Assembly: GCF_000212355.1 (NCBI RefSeq) | Contig: NC_015496.1 | Span: forward strand, 1,426,001 to 1,490,000 | Origin: Dokdonia sp. 4H-3-7-5 | GTDB taxonomy: Bacteria; Bacteroidota; Bacteroidia; Flavobacteriales; Flavobacteriaceae | DNA length: 64,000 bases | Direction of reading: 5' to 3' | In this document: piece after piece, positions 52,421-61,885 of the stretch | Numbering within the stretch: the first letter of the stretch is position 1 | Layout of the letters: each line of letters opens with the position of its first letter | Notes under the pieces: generated by a model | The model's input: only the letters and a program-made list of their open reading frames with translations | What the model was told of the DNA's origin: nothing | Database searches by the model: none | Position numbers and translations under genes: made by a program

Positions 52421-53517
52421 TGGCAATAACACGCTTAGAAATAGATCTAGCTGCCTTACGTCATAACTATTCTTATTTAAGAAAAAAGGTAGCGCCTTCT
52501 GTAAAGATGATGGCAGTAGTAAAAGCCTTTGGATACGGGAGTGATGCTGGAGCTGTGGCTCAAGAACTAGAAATGCTAGGAGTAGATTATTTTGCTGTGG
52601 CATACGTTTCAGAAGGTATTGCGCTTAGAGATGCTGGCATAACAACACCTATTTTAGTATTACATCCGCAGCCAGATACGTTTGATGAGCTTATAGAGCG
52701 ATGCCTTGAGCCTAGTATTTATAGTATTAGAATGATGGAGTTATTTACAGCTTTTGCAAAAGGCAAAGGGCAAGAAAATTACCCTATTCATTTAAAGTTT
52801 AACACAGGACTCAATAGACTAGGCTTCTTAAATACTGACGTATCATGGATTCTTGACCGCTTGCGCGAAAATGTGAGTGTAAAAGTAGCATCTCTCTTCT
52901 CACATCTTGTAGCTAGTGAAGATCCTGCCGAAGAAGAATTTACTTTAAATCAAATACTTCAATTTACAAATATCTCCAAGGAACTTCTACAAGCGTTAGA
53001 TTATGTGCCATTCATGCACATGACTAATACCTCTGGAGTTATTAACTATCATAGAGCCCATTTTGATTGCGTGCGTATAGGCATAGGGCTTTACGGTTAC
53101 GGTAATAGTAAAGAGGATACAAAAAAATTAAAACCAGTAGCTAGATTAAAATCTGTAATCTCACAGATCCATCATATTAAGCCTGGCCAGAGTATAGGAT
53201 ACAATCGAGCATACAAAGCAACTGAAGAAATTGTTACCGCTACATTGCCTATTGGTCATGCAGACGGCATCTCTAGATCGCTCGGAAATGGTGTAGGGTA
53301 TGTGATGATCGCGGGACAAAAGGCGCCCATTGTAGGTAACGTTTGTATGGATATGCTAATGGTCGATATCACGGGTATAAGCTGTAAAGAGGGAGATGAT
53401 GTGGAGGTTTTTGGAGAAACTACAAGTGCCGAAACACTGGCAGGAGAGATGCAGTCTATTTCATACGAACTCTTAACAGCCATCGGTCAACGGGTAAAAC
53501 GTGTCATTCTTCGATAA
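52420..53517 (+). CDS. alr: Alanine racemase
   Basis: The PLP enzyme (365 aa) makes D-alanine for peptidoglycan. The PLP lysine is Lys35 in MMAVVKAFGYGSDAG; this wording (KAFGYG rather than KANAYGHG) is the Bacteroidetes form. Catalytic Tyr is in SIGYNRAYKA. PIGHADGISR and GNVCMDMLMVD are the C-terminal active-site strands. It overlaps tdk by one base (TAATG), so both are translated together. mscL follows 83 bp downstream. Confidence 0.96.
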   Translation: MAITRLEIDLAALRHNYSYLRKKVAPSVKMMAVVKAFGYGSDAGAVAQELEMLGVDYFAVAYVSEGIALRDAGITTPILVLHPQPDTFDELIERCLEPSIYSIRMMELFTAFAKGKGQENYPIHLKFNTGLNRLGFLNTDVSWILDRLRENVSVKVASLFSHLVASEDPAEEEFTLNQILQFTNISKELLQALDYVPFMHMTNTSGVINYHRAHFDCVRIGIGLYGYGNSKEDTKKLKPVARLKSVISQIHHIKPGQSIGYNRAYKATEEIVTATLPIGHADGISRSLGNGVGYVMIAGQKAPIVGNVCMDMLMVDITGISCKEGDDVEVFGETTSAETLAGEMQSISYELLTAIGQRVKRVILR

Positions 53518-53600
53518 AGTGTGTTTCTTAAACTTTTGTTAAGCAATTTGCGAAAATTAGTTACCTTAGATTCATATTAACCTAAAAAACAGACTAAACG

Positions 53601-54005
53601 ATGTTAAAAGAATTTAAGGATTTCATTATGACGGGTAACGTCATTGATCTTGCAATAGCAGTGATACTTGCTGGAGCGATTGGACTAGTAGTAAAAGGAT
53701 TTGTAGGAGATATTATGATGCCTATTGTAGGTCATTTTGCTGGAGGTGTTGATTTTGCTGATTTAAAAGTGGTACTAGATGAAGCGGTAATGGTAGATGG
53801 TGCTGTAGTAACACCTGAAAATGCAATTATGTACGGTAGCTGGATTAATGCAATCATTAACTTGATCATTGTTGGTTTTGTGCTTTTCATTATTGTAAAA
53901 GCTTATAACAAAACTAAGAAGCCTGTTGTAGAAGAAGTAGCAGCAGATCCAGGACCATCTGAAATCGATTTGCTAAAAGAAATCAGAGATTCTCTTAAAA
54001 AATAA
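53601..54005 (+). CDS. mscL: Large-conductance mechanosensitive channel MscL
   Basis: The channel (134 aa) opens under membrane tension to release solutes during hypo-osmotic shock. The N-terminal MLKEFKDFIMTGNVIDLAIAVILAGAIGLVVKGFVGDIMMPIVG is the signature first transmembrane helix (amphipathic N-helix plus Gly-rich pore helix). A periplasmic loop, the second span (WINAIINLIIVGFVLFIIVKAYN) and a cytoplasmic helix follow. It has its own terminator. Confidence 0.96.
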   Translation: MLKEFKDFIMTGNVIDLAIAVILAGAIGLVVKGFVGDIMMPIVGHFAGGVDFADLKVVLDEAVMVDGAVVTPENAIMYGSWINAIINLIIVGFVLFIIVKAYNKTKKPVVEEVAADPGPSEIDLLKEIRDSLKK

Positions 54006-54043
54006 TTACTCGTAGCTACCGCTACACTATTATATTCTAACTC

Positions 54044-54080
54044 AAACCACCTTGTTAATCTAGCAGGGTGGTTTTTTTAT
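54044..54080 (+). terminator. Rho-independent terminator after mscL
   Basis: An 11-bp stem (54044-54054 with 54064-54074, one G-T pair), then eight T's. Confidence 0.88.
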
Positions 54081-54163
54081 GTATTTAAAACAAAGTTTAA
54101 TGTATTGTTATATATCTAACTAACTTTTAAGCATTCAACGGCTTATAAATCGTTAATGCGTGC

Positions 54164-54171
54164 TAACTTTG
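54164..54171 (+). promoter_or_regulatory. -7 promoter element for asd
   Basis: TAACTTTG, 64 bp before the asd ATG; a degenerate palindrome (54184) lies 12 bases further downstream in the leader. Confidence 0.45.
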
Positions 54172-54183
54172 AAGTTCTATAAA

Positions 54184-54198
54184 GTTTTCGCAAAAGCG
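54184..54198. repeat. Iterated palindrome copy 18 (two mismatches, asd leader)
   Basis: GTTTTCGCAAAAGC differs from the core at two positions. It keeps the expected spacing to its neighbours, so it looks like a decayed member. Confidence 0.65.
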
Positions 54199-54235
54199 AA
54201 GCGCATTTTTTAAACAACCTCTTTAAAACGATACT

Positions 54236-55225
54236 ATGAAAGTAGCGGTAGTAGGAGCCACCGGGATGGTAGGCCAAGTGATGTTAAAAGTTCTTGCAGA
54301 ACGTAATTTCCCAATTACAGAGTTAATCCCTGTAGCTTCAGAGCGCTCTGTAGGTAAAAAAGTTACTTATAAAGATAAGGAGTACACGATTCACTCTATG
54401 GAAGATGCCATTGCAGCAAAGCCGCAAATAGCAATCTTTTCTGCTGGAGGAGACACCTCAAAAGAGTTTGCTCCTAAGTTTGCAGAGGTGGGAACAACCG
54501 TGATAGACAACAGCTCTGCATGGAGAATGGACCCTACTAAGAAACTTATTGTTCCAGAAATTAACGCAACTTCTCTTACTAAGGAAGATAAGATTATTGC
54601 AAATCCTAACTGCTCTACGATACAAATGGTTCTTGCAATGTCACCATTACATAGAGACTATGGCATTAAAAGATTAGTAATCTCTACCTACCAATCTATT
54701 ACAGGTACTGGAGTAAAAGCGGTGCAGCAATTAGAAAATGAATATATTGGTGAGAAGGGAGAAATGGCTTATCCTTACCCTATACACCGTAATGCAATAC
54801 CGGCTTGTGACGTTTTTGATGATAACGGTTACACTAAAGAAGAGTTGAAGCTTGTAAATGAAACTCAGAAAATTTTAAATGATCGATCTATTGCGGTAAC
54901 TGCAACAGCAGTGCGTATTCCAGTGGTAGGTGGTCATAGTGAATCTGTAAATGTAGAATTGCGTGCGCCTTTTGAAGAGAAGGATGTTCGTAAGGTTCTT
55001 AATGAAACTTCTGGAGTAACCGTACAAGATAATCCGGATACAAATACATACCCTATGCCTATTTATGCAGAAGGTAAGGATGATGTTTTTGTAGGTAGAA
55101 TACGTCGTGATTACTCACAAGAGAACACGCTTAATATGTGGATTGTATCAGACAACTTACGTAAAGGTGCTGCAACAAATGCGGTACAGATAGGAGAATA
55201 TCTAGTAGCTAATGGCTTAGTGTAA
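54236..55225 (+). CDS. asd: Aspartate-semialdehyde dehydrogenase
   Basis: The enzyme (329 aa) reduces aspartyl phosphate to aspartate semialdehyde, the branch point to lysine/diaminopimelate, threonine and methionine. VAVVGATGMVGQVM is the NADP fold motif and Cys126 in NPNCSTIQM is the catalytic thiol. GGHSESVNVEL contains the active-site His segment. It lies between mscL and the CAT-like gene with a terminator after it, so it is a single unit. Confidence 0.96.
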   Translation: MKVAVVGATGMVGQVMLKVLAERNFPITELIPVASERSVGKKVTYKDKEYTIHSMEDAIAAKPQIAIFSAGGDTSKEFAPKFAEVGTTVIDNSSAWRMDPTKKLIVPEINATSLTKEDKIIANPNCSTIQMVLAMSPLHRDYGIKRLVISTYQSITGTGVKAVQQLENEYIGEKGEMAYPYPIHRNAIPACDVFDDNGYTKEELKLVNETQKILNDRSIAVTATAVRIPVVGGHSESVNVELRAPFEEKDVRKVLNETSGVTVQDNPDTNTYPMPIYAEGKDDVFVGRIRRDYSQENTLNMWIVSDNLRKGAATNAVQIGEYLVANGLV

Positions 55226-55262
55226 CTCCTATACTATTAAAAATATCTTTATTTAGTACTAT

Positions 55263-55291
55263 AAAAAGTCCCTCCCCGTGAGGGACTTTTT
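55263..55291 (+). terminator. Rho-independent terminator after asd
   Basis: A perfect 12-bp stem (55263-55274 with 55280-55291), 5-nt loop. The stem's T-run runs into the -7 box of the next gene. Confidence 0.9.
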
Positions 55292-55298
55292 ATATTTG
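55291..55298 (+). promoter_or_regulatory. -7 promoter element for the CAT-like gene
   Basis: TATATTTG overlaps the end of the asd terminator. It also overlaps the GTG at 55298, ruling that out as a start codon. Confidence 0.6.
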
Positions 55299-55315
55299 TG
55301 CAAAACACAACTACT

Positions 55316-55948
55316 TTGAATAAAATAGATATCTCTACCTGGAAGCGCCGTGCACATTTTGAGTTTTTCTCACAATTTGAGGAGCCTTATTTCGGGATCA
55401 CTTGGCAAGTAGATATGACGCTCGCAAAGCAGCATGCAAAAGAGCAAGGAGTATCATTATTTATCTATTATCTCCACAAGTCGCTAGAAGCTGCGATGGC
55501 TATTGAGAATTTTAAATATCGCATTACATCTGATAATGAGGTGATTTTATTAGATACTATAAGCGCTAGTGCGACGCTCATGAGAGATAATGAAACCTTT
55601 GGTTTTAGTTATATTCCATATGATGCAGATATAACGGTTTTCACAAAGTCTGTGCAGAGTGAGGTGGAGCGCATTAAAAACTCAGACGACCTTTTTCCGC
55701 CGATTAATACAGATGATGTGATGCATTGCTCTGCAATACCGTGGATGGATTTTTCATCTATTACGCACTCACGACTCTTTAAGGCAAAGGATAGCGTTCC
55801 GAAAATCTCTTACGGGCAGATTACAGAAAAATCATCGGGCACCTTTACAATGCCCGTTGCACTATACGTGCATCATGGCCTCATAGATGGTTTACATGTA
55901 TCTCGATATAAGGATATGTTTCAGCAACTTCTAGATGGTAAAGAGTAG
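55316..55948 (+). CDS. CAT-like acetyltransferase (TTG start)
   Basis: The 210-residue protein has the chloramphenicol acetyltransferase fold: STWKRRAHFEFFSQFEEPYFGITWQVDMT at the N-terminus and the catalytic His in LYVHHGLIDGLHVSRY (HHxxxDG, near the C-terminus). A GTG at 55298 opens a longer frame but lies inside the -7 box, so TTG at 55316 (LNKIDISTW) is chosen and fits the family start. Whether chloramphenicol is a substrate is unknown; many chromosomal homologues are not resistance enzymes. It is followed by a DoxX-like gene after 58 bp. Confidence 0.82.
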   Translation: MNKIDISTWKRRAHFEFFSQFEEPYFGITWQVDMTLAKQHAKEQGVSLFIYYLHKSLEAAMAIENFKYRITSDNEVILLDTISASATLMRDNETFGFSYIPYDADITVFTKSVQSEVERIKNSDDLFPPINTDDVMHCSAIPWMDFSSITHSRLFKAKDSVPKISYGQITEKSSGTFTMPVALYVHHGLIDGLHVSRYKDMFQQLLDGKE

Positions 55949-56006
55949 GTCTTTGTAATTAAGTGCTTTGTCTATCGTCTAAGGTTGTAATTAAAAAACA
56001 ACCATA

Positions 56007-56384
56007 ATGAAATTAGTACACACAATTATTCGCATAGGGCTAGGCTTAATGCTTCTTGTCTTTGGACTCAATAAATTTTTCTGGTTTATGCCAGATTTTG
56101 AATTTGGAGATAATGTAGGCGCAGCAAATCTTTTTCAAGCATTTACAGATAGTGGTTACATGTGGCCGTTAGTAGGAGGACTAGAGGTGATTGTAGGACT
56201 TCTCTTTATAACAAAGAAGATTTTTCCTGTGGCGTTACTCGCATTAATTCCTATTTCTGTAAATATTGTTCTTTTCCACGCAGTACTTGATCCGCCTAAC
56301 ATTATGCCTGCACTTTTGGTAGCAGTTCTCAATGGGTATTTTATATATCGTAATTGGAATAATTACAGACATTTGTTTTCTTAG
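56007..56384 (+). CDS. DoxX-like membrane protein
   Basis: The protein (125 aa) has four membrane spans: [25 protein letters not shown], a second with [39 protein letters not shown] and [14 protein letters not shown]. The FGLNKF motif is typical of this DoxX subgroup. It is an inner-membrane protein of unknown function. It lies 58 bp after the CAT-like gene and may share its promoter. A terminator and palindrome copy 19 follow. Confidence 0.86.
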   Translation: MKLVHTIIRIGLGLMLLVFGLNKFFWFMPDFEFGDNVGAANLFQAFTDSGYMWPLVGGLEVIVGLLFITKKIFPVALLALIPISVNIVLFHAVLDPPNIMPALLVAVLNGYFIYRNWNNYRHLFS

Positions 56385-56405
56385 AAAATGCTTAGCACTA
56401 TATTT

Positions 56406-56432
56406 AACCCGCTCTTTTGAGTGGGTTTTTTT
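56406..56432 (+). terminator. Rho-independent terminator after the DoxX-like gene
   Basis: A 9-bp stem (56406-56414 with 56419-56427, one G-T pair), TTTT loop and a T-run; palindrome copy 19 follows three bases later. Confidence 0.85.
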
Positions 56433-56434
56433 AT

Positions 56435-56450
56435 GCTTTCGCGAAAGCGT
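56435..56450. repeat. Iterated palindrome copy 19 (exact core, after terminator)
   Basis: GCTTTCGCGAAAGCGT immediately after the terminator and 43 bp upstream of the prolyl oligopeptidase start. Confidence 0.95.
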
Positions 56451-56493
56451 AATAACCCGTATCTTGAATACGCAATCAAACACAACCCGTATT

Positions 56494-58662
56494 ATGAAAA
56501 AATTGATTCTTCTCGCTCTTGCTACAACCGCTATTATAAGCTGTGATGATACGCCGGCGACACCAAAAAACACTATTGCTGTGAACTATACCGAAACTAA
56601 AAAAGTAGATACTGTAGACACCTATTTTGGCACAGAAGTACAAGATCCTTACCGATGGCTGGAGGATGATCGTAGTGAGGAGACGATGGATTGGGTTATA
56701 CGTGAGAACAATACCACCCAAGACTACTTAAAGAATATTCCCTTTCGTGAGGAGCTCAAGGAGCGTTTATCCACTTTGTGGAATTATGAAAAAGTAGGTT
56801 CGCCATTTAAAGAAGGTGATTATACGTACTTCTATAAAAACGACGGACTTCAAAATCAATATGTTATTTATCGTTATAAAACTGGTGAAGATCCAAGTAC
56901 TGCATCTGTATTTCTAGACCCAAATACCTTTGCAGAGGATGGTACTATCTCTTTAGGAGGAGCAAGCTTCTCTGAAGATGGGTCTATACTAGCCTACGCT
57001 ATTTCTGAAGGAGGAAGTGACTGGCGTAAGATTCTTGTAATGGATACAGAGAAAAAAGAAATTATAGAAGACACGCTGGTTGATGTAAAATTCTCTGGAA
57101 TGTCTTGGTATAAAAATGAAGGTTTTTACTACTCTAGTTATGATAAGCCTAAGGGCAGCGAATTATCGGCAAAGACGGATCAGCACAAATTGTACTATCA
57201 TAAGTTGGGTACAGCACAGGCTACAGATAAGCTAATATTTGGCGGTACAGCAGCAGAGAAGCATAGATATGTAGGTGGTGGAGTTACAGAGGATAACCGC
57301 TATTTGCTAGTAAGTGCGCGCAACTCGACTTCTGGAGGAAAGATGTTTATGAAAGACCTTACAAAGCCAGCTAGTGATTTTGTAACTGTATTAGATCACG
57401 AAGATTCTGATAGTTATGTGATGGAAAATATAGGGAGCAAGCTTTTTATAGCAACTAATCTTGATGCGCCTAATATGCGTGTAGTAACGGTAGATGCATC
57501 AAACCCTACTCCAGAAAACTGGGTAGATTTTATACCAGAAACAGAAAACGTATTAAGTCCAAGTACAGGAGGAGGTTCTTTCTTTGCTAGTTATATGGTG
57601 GATGCAGTTTCAAAAGTAAAACAGTATGATTATGAAGGTAAGCTTGTACGTGATGTTGAACTTCCGGGAGTAGGTACTGTAGGAGGTTTTGGAGCAGAGA
57701 AAGATGAGAAGGAGCTATACTTTAGCTTCTCAAATTATAAGACGCCAGGTAGTATTTATAAATATGACATCGCATCTGGAACTTCTGAGCTGTTTATCAA
57801 ACCAGACATCGATTTTAATCCGGAAGCTTATGAGAGCAAGCAAGTGTTTTATAGCTCAAAAGATGGTACAAAAGTACCGATGATTATCACGTATAAAAAA
57901 GGAACAGAGCTTAATGGCAAGAACCCTACTATCCTTTATGCTTATGGAGGGTTTAATATAAGCCTTACACCTAGCTTTAGCATTGCAAATGCGGTATGGA
58001 TGGAACAAGGAGGAGTATATGCAGTGCCTAACTTACGTGGCGGTGGTGAGTATGGTAAAAAATGGCATGATGCAGGAACTAAAATGCAAAAGCAAAACGT
58101 TTTTGATGATTTTATTGCAGCAGCAGAGTATCTAATTGATAATAAATATACCTCAAAAGAATACTTAGCAATACGCGGTGGTTCTAACGGAGGTTTACTT
58201 GTAGGGGCTACAATGACACAACGTCCAGATCTTATGCAGGTAGCATTACCAGCGGTAGGAGTAATGGATATGTTGCGTTACCACACCTTTACAGCAGGTG
58301 CGGGATGGGCTTATGATTATGGTACTGCAGAAGATAGCAAAGAGATGTTTGACTATCTTAAAGGATACTCGCCAGTTCATAACGTAAAAGCCGGAACATC
58401 ATATCCAGCAACTATGGTAACTACGGGAGATCATGATGATCGTGTAGTGCCAGCGCATTCATTTAAGTTTGCTGCAGAGCTTCAAGAAAAACAAGCAGGA
58501 GATGCCCCAGTACTTATACGTATTGAGACAGACGCTGGTCACGGTGCTGGTACGCCGGTAGCAAAAACCATAGAGCAGTATGCAGATATCTTTGGCTTCA
58601 CATTATACAATATGGGCTACGAGGTACTACCAGAAAAGGTAGGCAACGTGATGAAGAAGTAA
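56494..58662 (+). CDS. Prolyl oligopeptidase (S9A) lipoprotein
   Basis: The 722-residue peptidase has a lipoprotein signal (lipobox IISC, Cys18). Residues about 75-420 form the beta-propeller gate. The catalytic domain has [24 protein letters not shown], nucleophile Ser564 in [11 protein letters not shown], Asp near 650 ([12 protein letters not shown]) and His near 683 (DAGHGAG). It cuts after Pro in short peptides, in the envelope. The start at 56494 is chosen; a longer frame from 56332 would translate the terminator and palindrome copy 19. Confidence 0.95.
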   Translation: MKKLILLALATTAIISCDDTPATPKNTIAVNYTETKKVDTVDTYFGTEVQDPYRWLEDDRSEETMDWVIRENNTTQDYLKNIPFREELKERLSTLWNYEKVGSPFKEGDYTYFYKNDGLQNQYVIYRYKTGEDPSTASVFLDPNTFAEDGTISLGGASFSEDGSILAYAISEGGSDWRKILVMDTEKKEIIEDTLVDVKFSGMSWYKNEGFYYSSYDKPKGSELSAKTDQHKLYYHKLGTAQATDKLIFGGTAAEKHRYVGGGVTEDNRYLLVSARNSTSGGKMFMKDLTKPASDFVTVLDHEDSDSYVMENIGSKLFIATNLDAPNMRVVTVDASNPTPENWVDFIPETENVLSPSTGGGSFFASYMVDAVSKVKQYDYEGKLVRDVELPGVGTVGGFGAEKDEKELYFSFSNYKTPGSIYKYDIASGTSELFIKPDIDFNPEAYESKQVFYSSKDGTKVPMIITYKKGTELNGKNPTILYAYGGFNISLTPSFSIANAVWMEQGGVYAVPNLRGGGEYGKKWHDAGTKMQKQNVFDDFIAAAEYLIDNKYTSKEYLAIRGGSNGGLLVGATMTQRPDLMQVALPAVGVMDMLRYHTFTAGAGWAYDYGTAEDSKEMFDYLKGYSPVHNVKAGTSYPATMVTTGDHDDRVVPAHSFKFAAELQEKQAGDAPVLIRIETDAGHGAGTPVAKTIEQYADIFGFTLYNMGYEVLPEKVGNVMKK

Positions 58663-58689
58663 GTAGCATAATTAGAATTAAACAGATTG

Positions 58690-59691
58690 ATGATGAGCAA
58701 ACCCACATTTGGCGTAATAGGAGGAGGTAGCTGGGCAACAGCGATTGTAAAGATGCTCTGTGAGAATCTTGACACCGTAGGTTGGTATATGCGTAGCAGC
58801 TATGCTTTAGAACATATAAAGCGTGAGCAGCATAACCCTAGTTATTTAAGTTCTGTCGAGTTTAAACCAGAGCAGCTTATGCTGAGCAATGATATTAATG
58901 AGATTGTAGCATACTCAGATTATGTAATTTTTGCCGTTCCCTCTGCTTTTATAGGAGGTGAGCTTAAGAATCTTACGGTGTCGCTAAAAGATAAAGTCAT
59001 AGTCTCTGCCATAAAAGGGATTATGCCTGAGAGTGGTAAGCTCGTTGGCTCTCATTTTAATGAAGAGCACAATGTTGCTATTGAGGATATAGCGGTTATA
59101 GCAGGACCTTGTCATGCAGAAGAGGTTGCGCTAGAGCGACTTTCATACCTCACGATTGCATGTGCCGAAAAGGAAAATGCAAAAGTAATTGCAAAGCACT
59201 TGTCGAGTGATTACATAAAATGTACCACGAGTGATGATATTATAGGGATTGAATATGCAGCTACACTCAAAAATATCTATGCCATTGCAGCAGGTATTGC
59301 GCACGGTTTAGGTTATGGAGATAACTTTCAGGCGTTATTAATGAGTAATGCCATACGTGAGATAAAACGCTATGTAAAACGTGCCCACAAGATGAAGCGT
59401 GACATTAATGGCTCTGCTTATTTAGGAGATTTACTGGTGACGGGATATTCTGTTTTTAGTAGAAATAGAATGTTTGGTAATATGATAGGGAAGGGCTACA
59501 CGGTAAAGAGTGCACAGATGGAAATGTCCATGGTAGCCGAAGGTTACTATGCTGCCAAAAGCGCTCTAGAACTCAATGAATCACGTGATAAAAAAGCACG
59601 TGTGCCTATTATAGAAGCGGTACACAGTATTCTTTATAAGGGGAAAGATCCAAAGAAGGTATTTAGTAAACTCACTGAAAAGCTTAACTAA
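58690..59691 (+). CDS. gpsA: NAD(P)-dependent glycerol-3-phosphate dehydrogenase
   Basis: The 333-residue enzyme makes sn-glycerol-3-phosphate for phospholipids. FGVIGGGSWATAIVKML is the NAD motif. VISAIKGIMPESG, AGPCHAEEVALERLSYLTIA, and YAATLKNIYAIAAGIAHGLGYGDN (with the catalytic Lys) are the GpsA signatures, and SRNRMFGNMIGKG is the C-terminal block. Two ATGs (58690 and 58693) follow an in-frame TTG at 58687; either ATG fits. A terminator and palindrome copy 20 follow. Confidence 0.96.
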   Translation: MMSKPTFGVIGGGSWATAIVKMLCENLDTVGWYMRSSYALEHIKREQHNPSYLSSVEFKPEQLMLSNDINEIVAYSDYVIFAVPSAFIGGELKNLTVSLKDKVIVSAIKGIMPESGKLVGSHFNEEHNVAIEDIAVIAGPCHAEEVALERLSYLTIACAEKENAKVIAKHLSSDYIKCTTSDDIIGIEYAATLKNIYAIAAGIAHGLGYGDNFQALLMSNAIREIKRYVKRAHKMKRDINGSAYLGDLLVTGYSVFSRNRMFGNMIGKGYTVKSAQMEMSMVAEGYYAAKSALELNESRDKKARVPIIEAVHSILYKGKDPKKVFSKLTEKLN

Positions 59692-59720
59692 AAAAAAGCA
59701 TCCATTAAGGATGCTTTTTT
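59692..59720 (+). terminator. Rho-independent terminator after gpsA
   Basis: The stem GCATCC/GGATGC (59698-59703 with 59709-59714) is extended by A-T pairs, with a T-run to 59720. Confidence 0.9.
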
Positions 59721-59740
59721 AATTGAAATATATTTTGATT

Positions 59741-59758
59741 ACGCTTTCGCGAAAGCGT
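59741..59758. repeat. Iterated palindrome copy 20 (exact 18 bp, intergenic)
   Basis: ACGCTTTCGCGAAAGCGT, 20 bp beyond the gpsA terminator and just before the stop of the convergent gene. Confidence 0.96.
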
Positions 59759-59764
59759 AATAAC

Positions 59765-60160
59765 CTACACTGCTAGTACACCATCCTTACCCATTACAGG
59801 TACTTTAACCGTATTGTCTTCTTTTATTGAGTTTGCTGGAAACTCAAAGCGTCTTTCATACATTTTATTGTCTAGAAAATAAGTGACAGAGTAGAAGTTG
59901 TCTAGTGTAAAGATATCTTCTTGCATGAATTCAATCTTAGCAAAACCCTTAGCAGGAAGTAGCTTGATTGTGTGACGCATGTGCGTAGTCATTTGCTTCT
60001 CATTATAGCCTTGCACGGTAAGAAGTACCATTTCAAGAGGCTCAAGATTATCGTTAACGATATAAGCATTCCAATCTTCTGTTTTAAATTCCTCGTGTAG
60101 CTCTTTTACAGCAGCTACGTAGACGTTTTTAACTTCGGGTATGATAATGTCTTTACGCAT
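59765..60160 (-). CDS. Conserved protein of unknown function, next to pheS
   Basis: I recognise no named domain. The 131-residue protein is compact and probably beta-rich, with alternating hydrophobic strands (EMVLLTVQGYNEKQMTTHMRHTIKLLPAKGFAKIEFM, FYSVTYFLDNKMYERRFEFPANS). It has no signal or membrane span. It lies 86 bp downstream of pheS on the same strand. Database names that call this type a phenylalanyl-tRNA synthetase subunit probably come from that neighbourhood, since no synthetase motif is visible here. Confidence 0.75.
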   Translation of the reverse strand: MRKDIIIPEVKNVYVAAVKELHEEFKTEDWNAYIVNDNLEPLEMVLLTVQGYNEKQMTTHMRHTIKLLPAKGFAKIEFMQEDIFTLDNFYSVTYFLDNKMYERRFEFPANSIKEDNTVKVPVMGKDGVLAV

Positions 60161-60246
60161 ATTTATAATCTGGTCAGGCGCAGTAATGACCTATTTAGTT
60201 AAGAAATAATTTACCTCTCTACTGCGCTCGAGGGGACAGTGTGACT

Positions 60247-61263
60247 CTAAAAAGCAGATTTAAACTGCTCTAAGAAACGAGCATCGTTCTCACTAAGCAT
60301 TCTAATGTCTGAGATTTGGTGTAATAATAATGCAATACGATCTATTCCCATCCCAAATGCAAAACCACTGTACTCTTTTGAGTCAATACCGCAGTTTTCA
60401 AGAACATTAGGATCTACCATACCACAGCCCATAATCTCGAGCCATCCGGTTCCTTTAGTCATTTTATAGTCTGTCTCTGTCTCAAGACCCCAGTATACAT
60501 CAACTTCGGCACTAGGCTCTGTAAATGGGAAGTATGATGGACGTAAGCGTATTTTACTTTTACCAAACATTTCTGTTGTAAAGTGTTGCAGCGTCTGTTT
60601 AAGATCTGCAAAAGAGACGTCTTTGTCTATGTATAATCCTTCTACTTGGTGGAAGAAACAGTGTGAACGACCGCTTATAGCCTCATTACGATATACACGA
60701 CCAGGAGAGATCGTACGTATAGGTGGCTTGTTATTTTCCATATATCTCACCTGTACAGATGAGGTGTGAGTACGTAGTAATACGTCTGGATCTGTTTGTA
60801 TAAAAAATGTATCCTGCATATCACGAGCTGGGTGATATTCTGGAAGGTTTAAGGCAGTAAAGTTATGCCAGTCATCTTCTATTTCTGGACCCTCAGAAAC
60901 GTTGAATCCTATACGAGAGAAAATATCAATAATCTGATTTTTTACAATAGAGATAGGGTGGCGTGCTCCTATTTCAATAGGTTCACCTGGGCGTGATAAA
61001 TCACCAGTAGCCGTAGCCTCTTCTGCTCCTTCTAGTTTTTCTTTAAGCTCGTTTACCTTTTCAAGGGCACTTGCTTTAAGTGTATTAATTACCTGTCCAT
61101 ACTCGCGCTTCATCTCATTAGGCACGTTACGGAAGTCTGCCATAAAATCATTCACAAGTCCTTTCTTTCCAGAATACTTGATTCTGAATGCTTCAACCTC
61201 TTCTAAAGTTTCGGCTTTAAAGGCCTTTACTTTTTCAATGTGTTCTTTGATTTTATCTAACAT
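60247..61263 (-). CDS. pheS: Phenylalanyl-tRNA synthetase alpha subunit
   Basis: The 338-residue subunit of the alpha2beta2 class II synthetase has an N-terminal coiled coil (about 1-85). The catalytic core carries HPISIVKNQIIDIFSRIGFNVSEGPEIEDDWHNFTALNLPEYHPARDMQDTFFI, TSSVQVRYM, RVYRNEAISGRSHCFFHQVEGLYIDKDVSF (motif 2) and FAFGMGIDRIALL (motif 3). pheT is not adjacent. A TAAATTTG -7 box (61296-61303, minus) lies 32 bp upstream of the start. Confidence 0.97.
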   Translation of the reverse strand: MLDKIKEHIEKVKAFKAETLEEVEAFRIKYSGKKGLVNDFMADFRNVPNEMKREYGQVINTLKASALEKVNELKEKLEGAEEATATGDLSRPGEPIEIGARHPISIVKNQIIDIFSRIGFNVSEGPEIEDDWHNFTALNLPEYHPARDMQDTFFIQTDPDVLLRTHTSSVQVRYMENNKPPIRTISPGRVYRNEAISGRSHCFFHQVEGLYIDKDVSFADLKQTLQHFTTEMFGKSKIRLRPSYFPFTEPSAEVDVYWGLETETDYKMTKGTGWLEIMGCGMVDPNVLENCGIDSKEYSGFAFGMGIDRIALLLHQISDIRMLSENDARFLEQFKSAF

Positions 61264-61295
61264 AATACGTCTTTTTACCCTCTAAAAGGAAATGG

Positions 61296-61303
61296 CAAAT
61301 TTA
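61296..61303 (-). promoter_or_regulatory. -7 promoter element for pheS
   Basis: TAAATTTG on the minus strand, full TAnnTTTG match, 32 bp before the ATG at 61263. Confidence 0.45.
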
Positions 61304-61380
61304 AGAATAAAATTGGGGTGTAGCAGTATAACAAAGCCGTAAAAGCAGTAAGATTATATAGTCGCTACCGTGTTTAGTTT

Positions 61381-61743
61381 TTAAGAGATTAAGCCTTTTT
61401 CAAGAAAGTATTGTACAATCGCATCTTTCATGAGTATTTGTTGCTCACCAGCCTTAAGTGGTGGCAGTGCTTCTAGCACTTTATAGTGAGGCCATCCTTC
61501 AGGATCATCATAATCATATTGATAATACCCAAATGGTTCAAGTAAACGACAGATGGCAATATGCATCAAGTTCATTTTCTCGTCTTTTTTAAAAGTTTTA
61601 TCTAGCTGTCCTAATTCTTGTATACCTATGAGGTAGATAATGCTATCTAAATCCATAGCGCCTTTATCACCATCTGCAAAACGGGTAGATAGTTTATCAA
61701 CTACCGCCGCATATCGTTCTTTGAGTTGTTCGTCTCTAGCCAT
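61381..61743 (-). CDS. Conserved hypothetical protein (Flavobacteria)
   Basis: I recognise no family name. The protein (120 aa) is soluble and mainly helical: RDEQLKERYAAVVDKLSTRFADGDKGAMDLDSIIYLIGIQELGQ and LMHIAICRLLEPFGYYQYDYDDPEGWPHYK, then a C-terminal helix (MKDAIVQYFLEKGLIS). Acidic aromatic stretches (YYQYDYDDPEGWPHY) stand out. It lies upstream of pheS on the same strand with a 117-bp gap, so a shared transcript is possible. Confidence 0.78.
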   Translation of the reverse strand: MARDEQLKERYAAVVDKLSTRFADGDKGAMDLDSIIYLIGIQELGQLDKTFKKDEKMNLMHIAICRLLEPFGYYQYDYDDPEGWPHYKVLEALPPLKAGEQQILMKDAIVQYFLEKGLIS

Positions 61744-61885
61744 ATATTTCTCTTCTGTACGTGAATTTCTTCTCGCGGTTAAGCTTCAATAGGTGAAAGC
61801 TTTTGGGTAATGCCATGAAATAGCATCTATACCAATTTTAAGCTGCAAAAATACCACCATTAACTGAAATTACTATCTTTAGCGC

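Noticed and set aside
56332-56493. N-terminal extension of prolyl oligopeptidase
   Set aside because: It would read through the end of the DoxX-like gene, a terminator and palindrome copy 19; the lipoprotein signal starts at 56494.
60247-61263. The 131-aa gene at 59765 as a phenylalanyl-tRNA synthetase subunit
   Set aside because: It shows no synthetase motif; such names probably arise from its position next to pheS.
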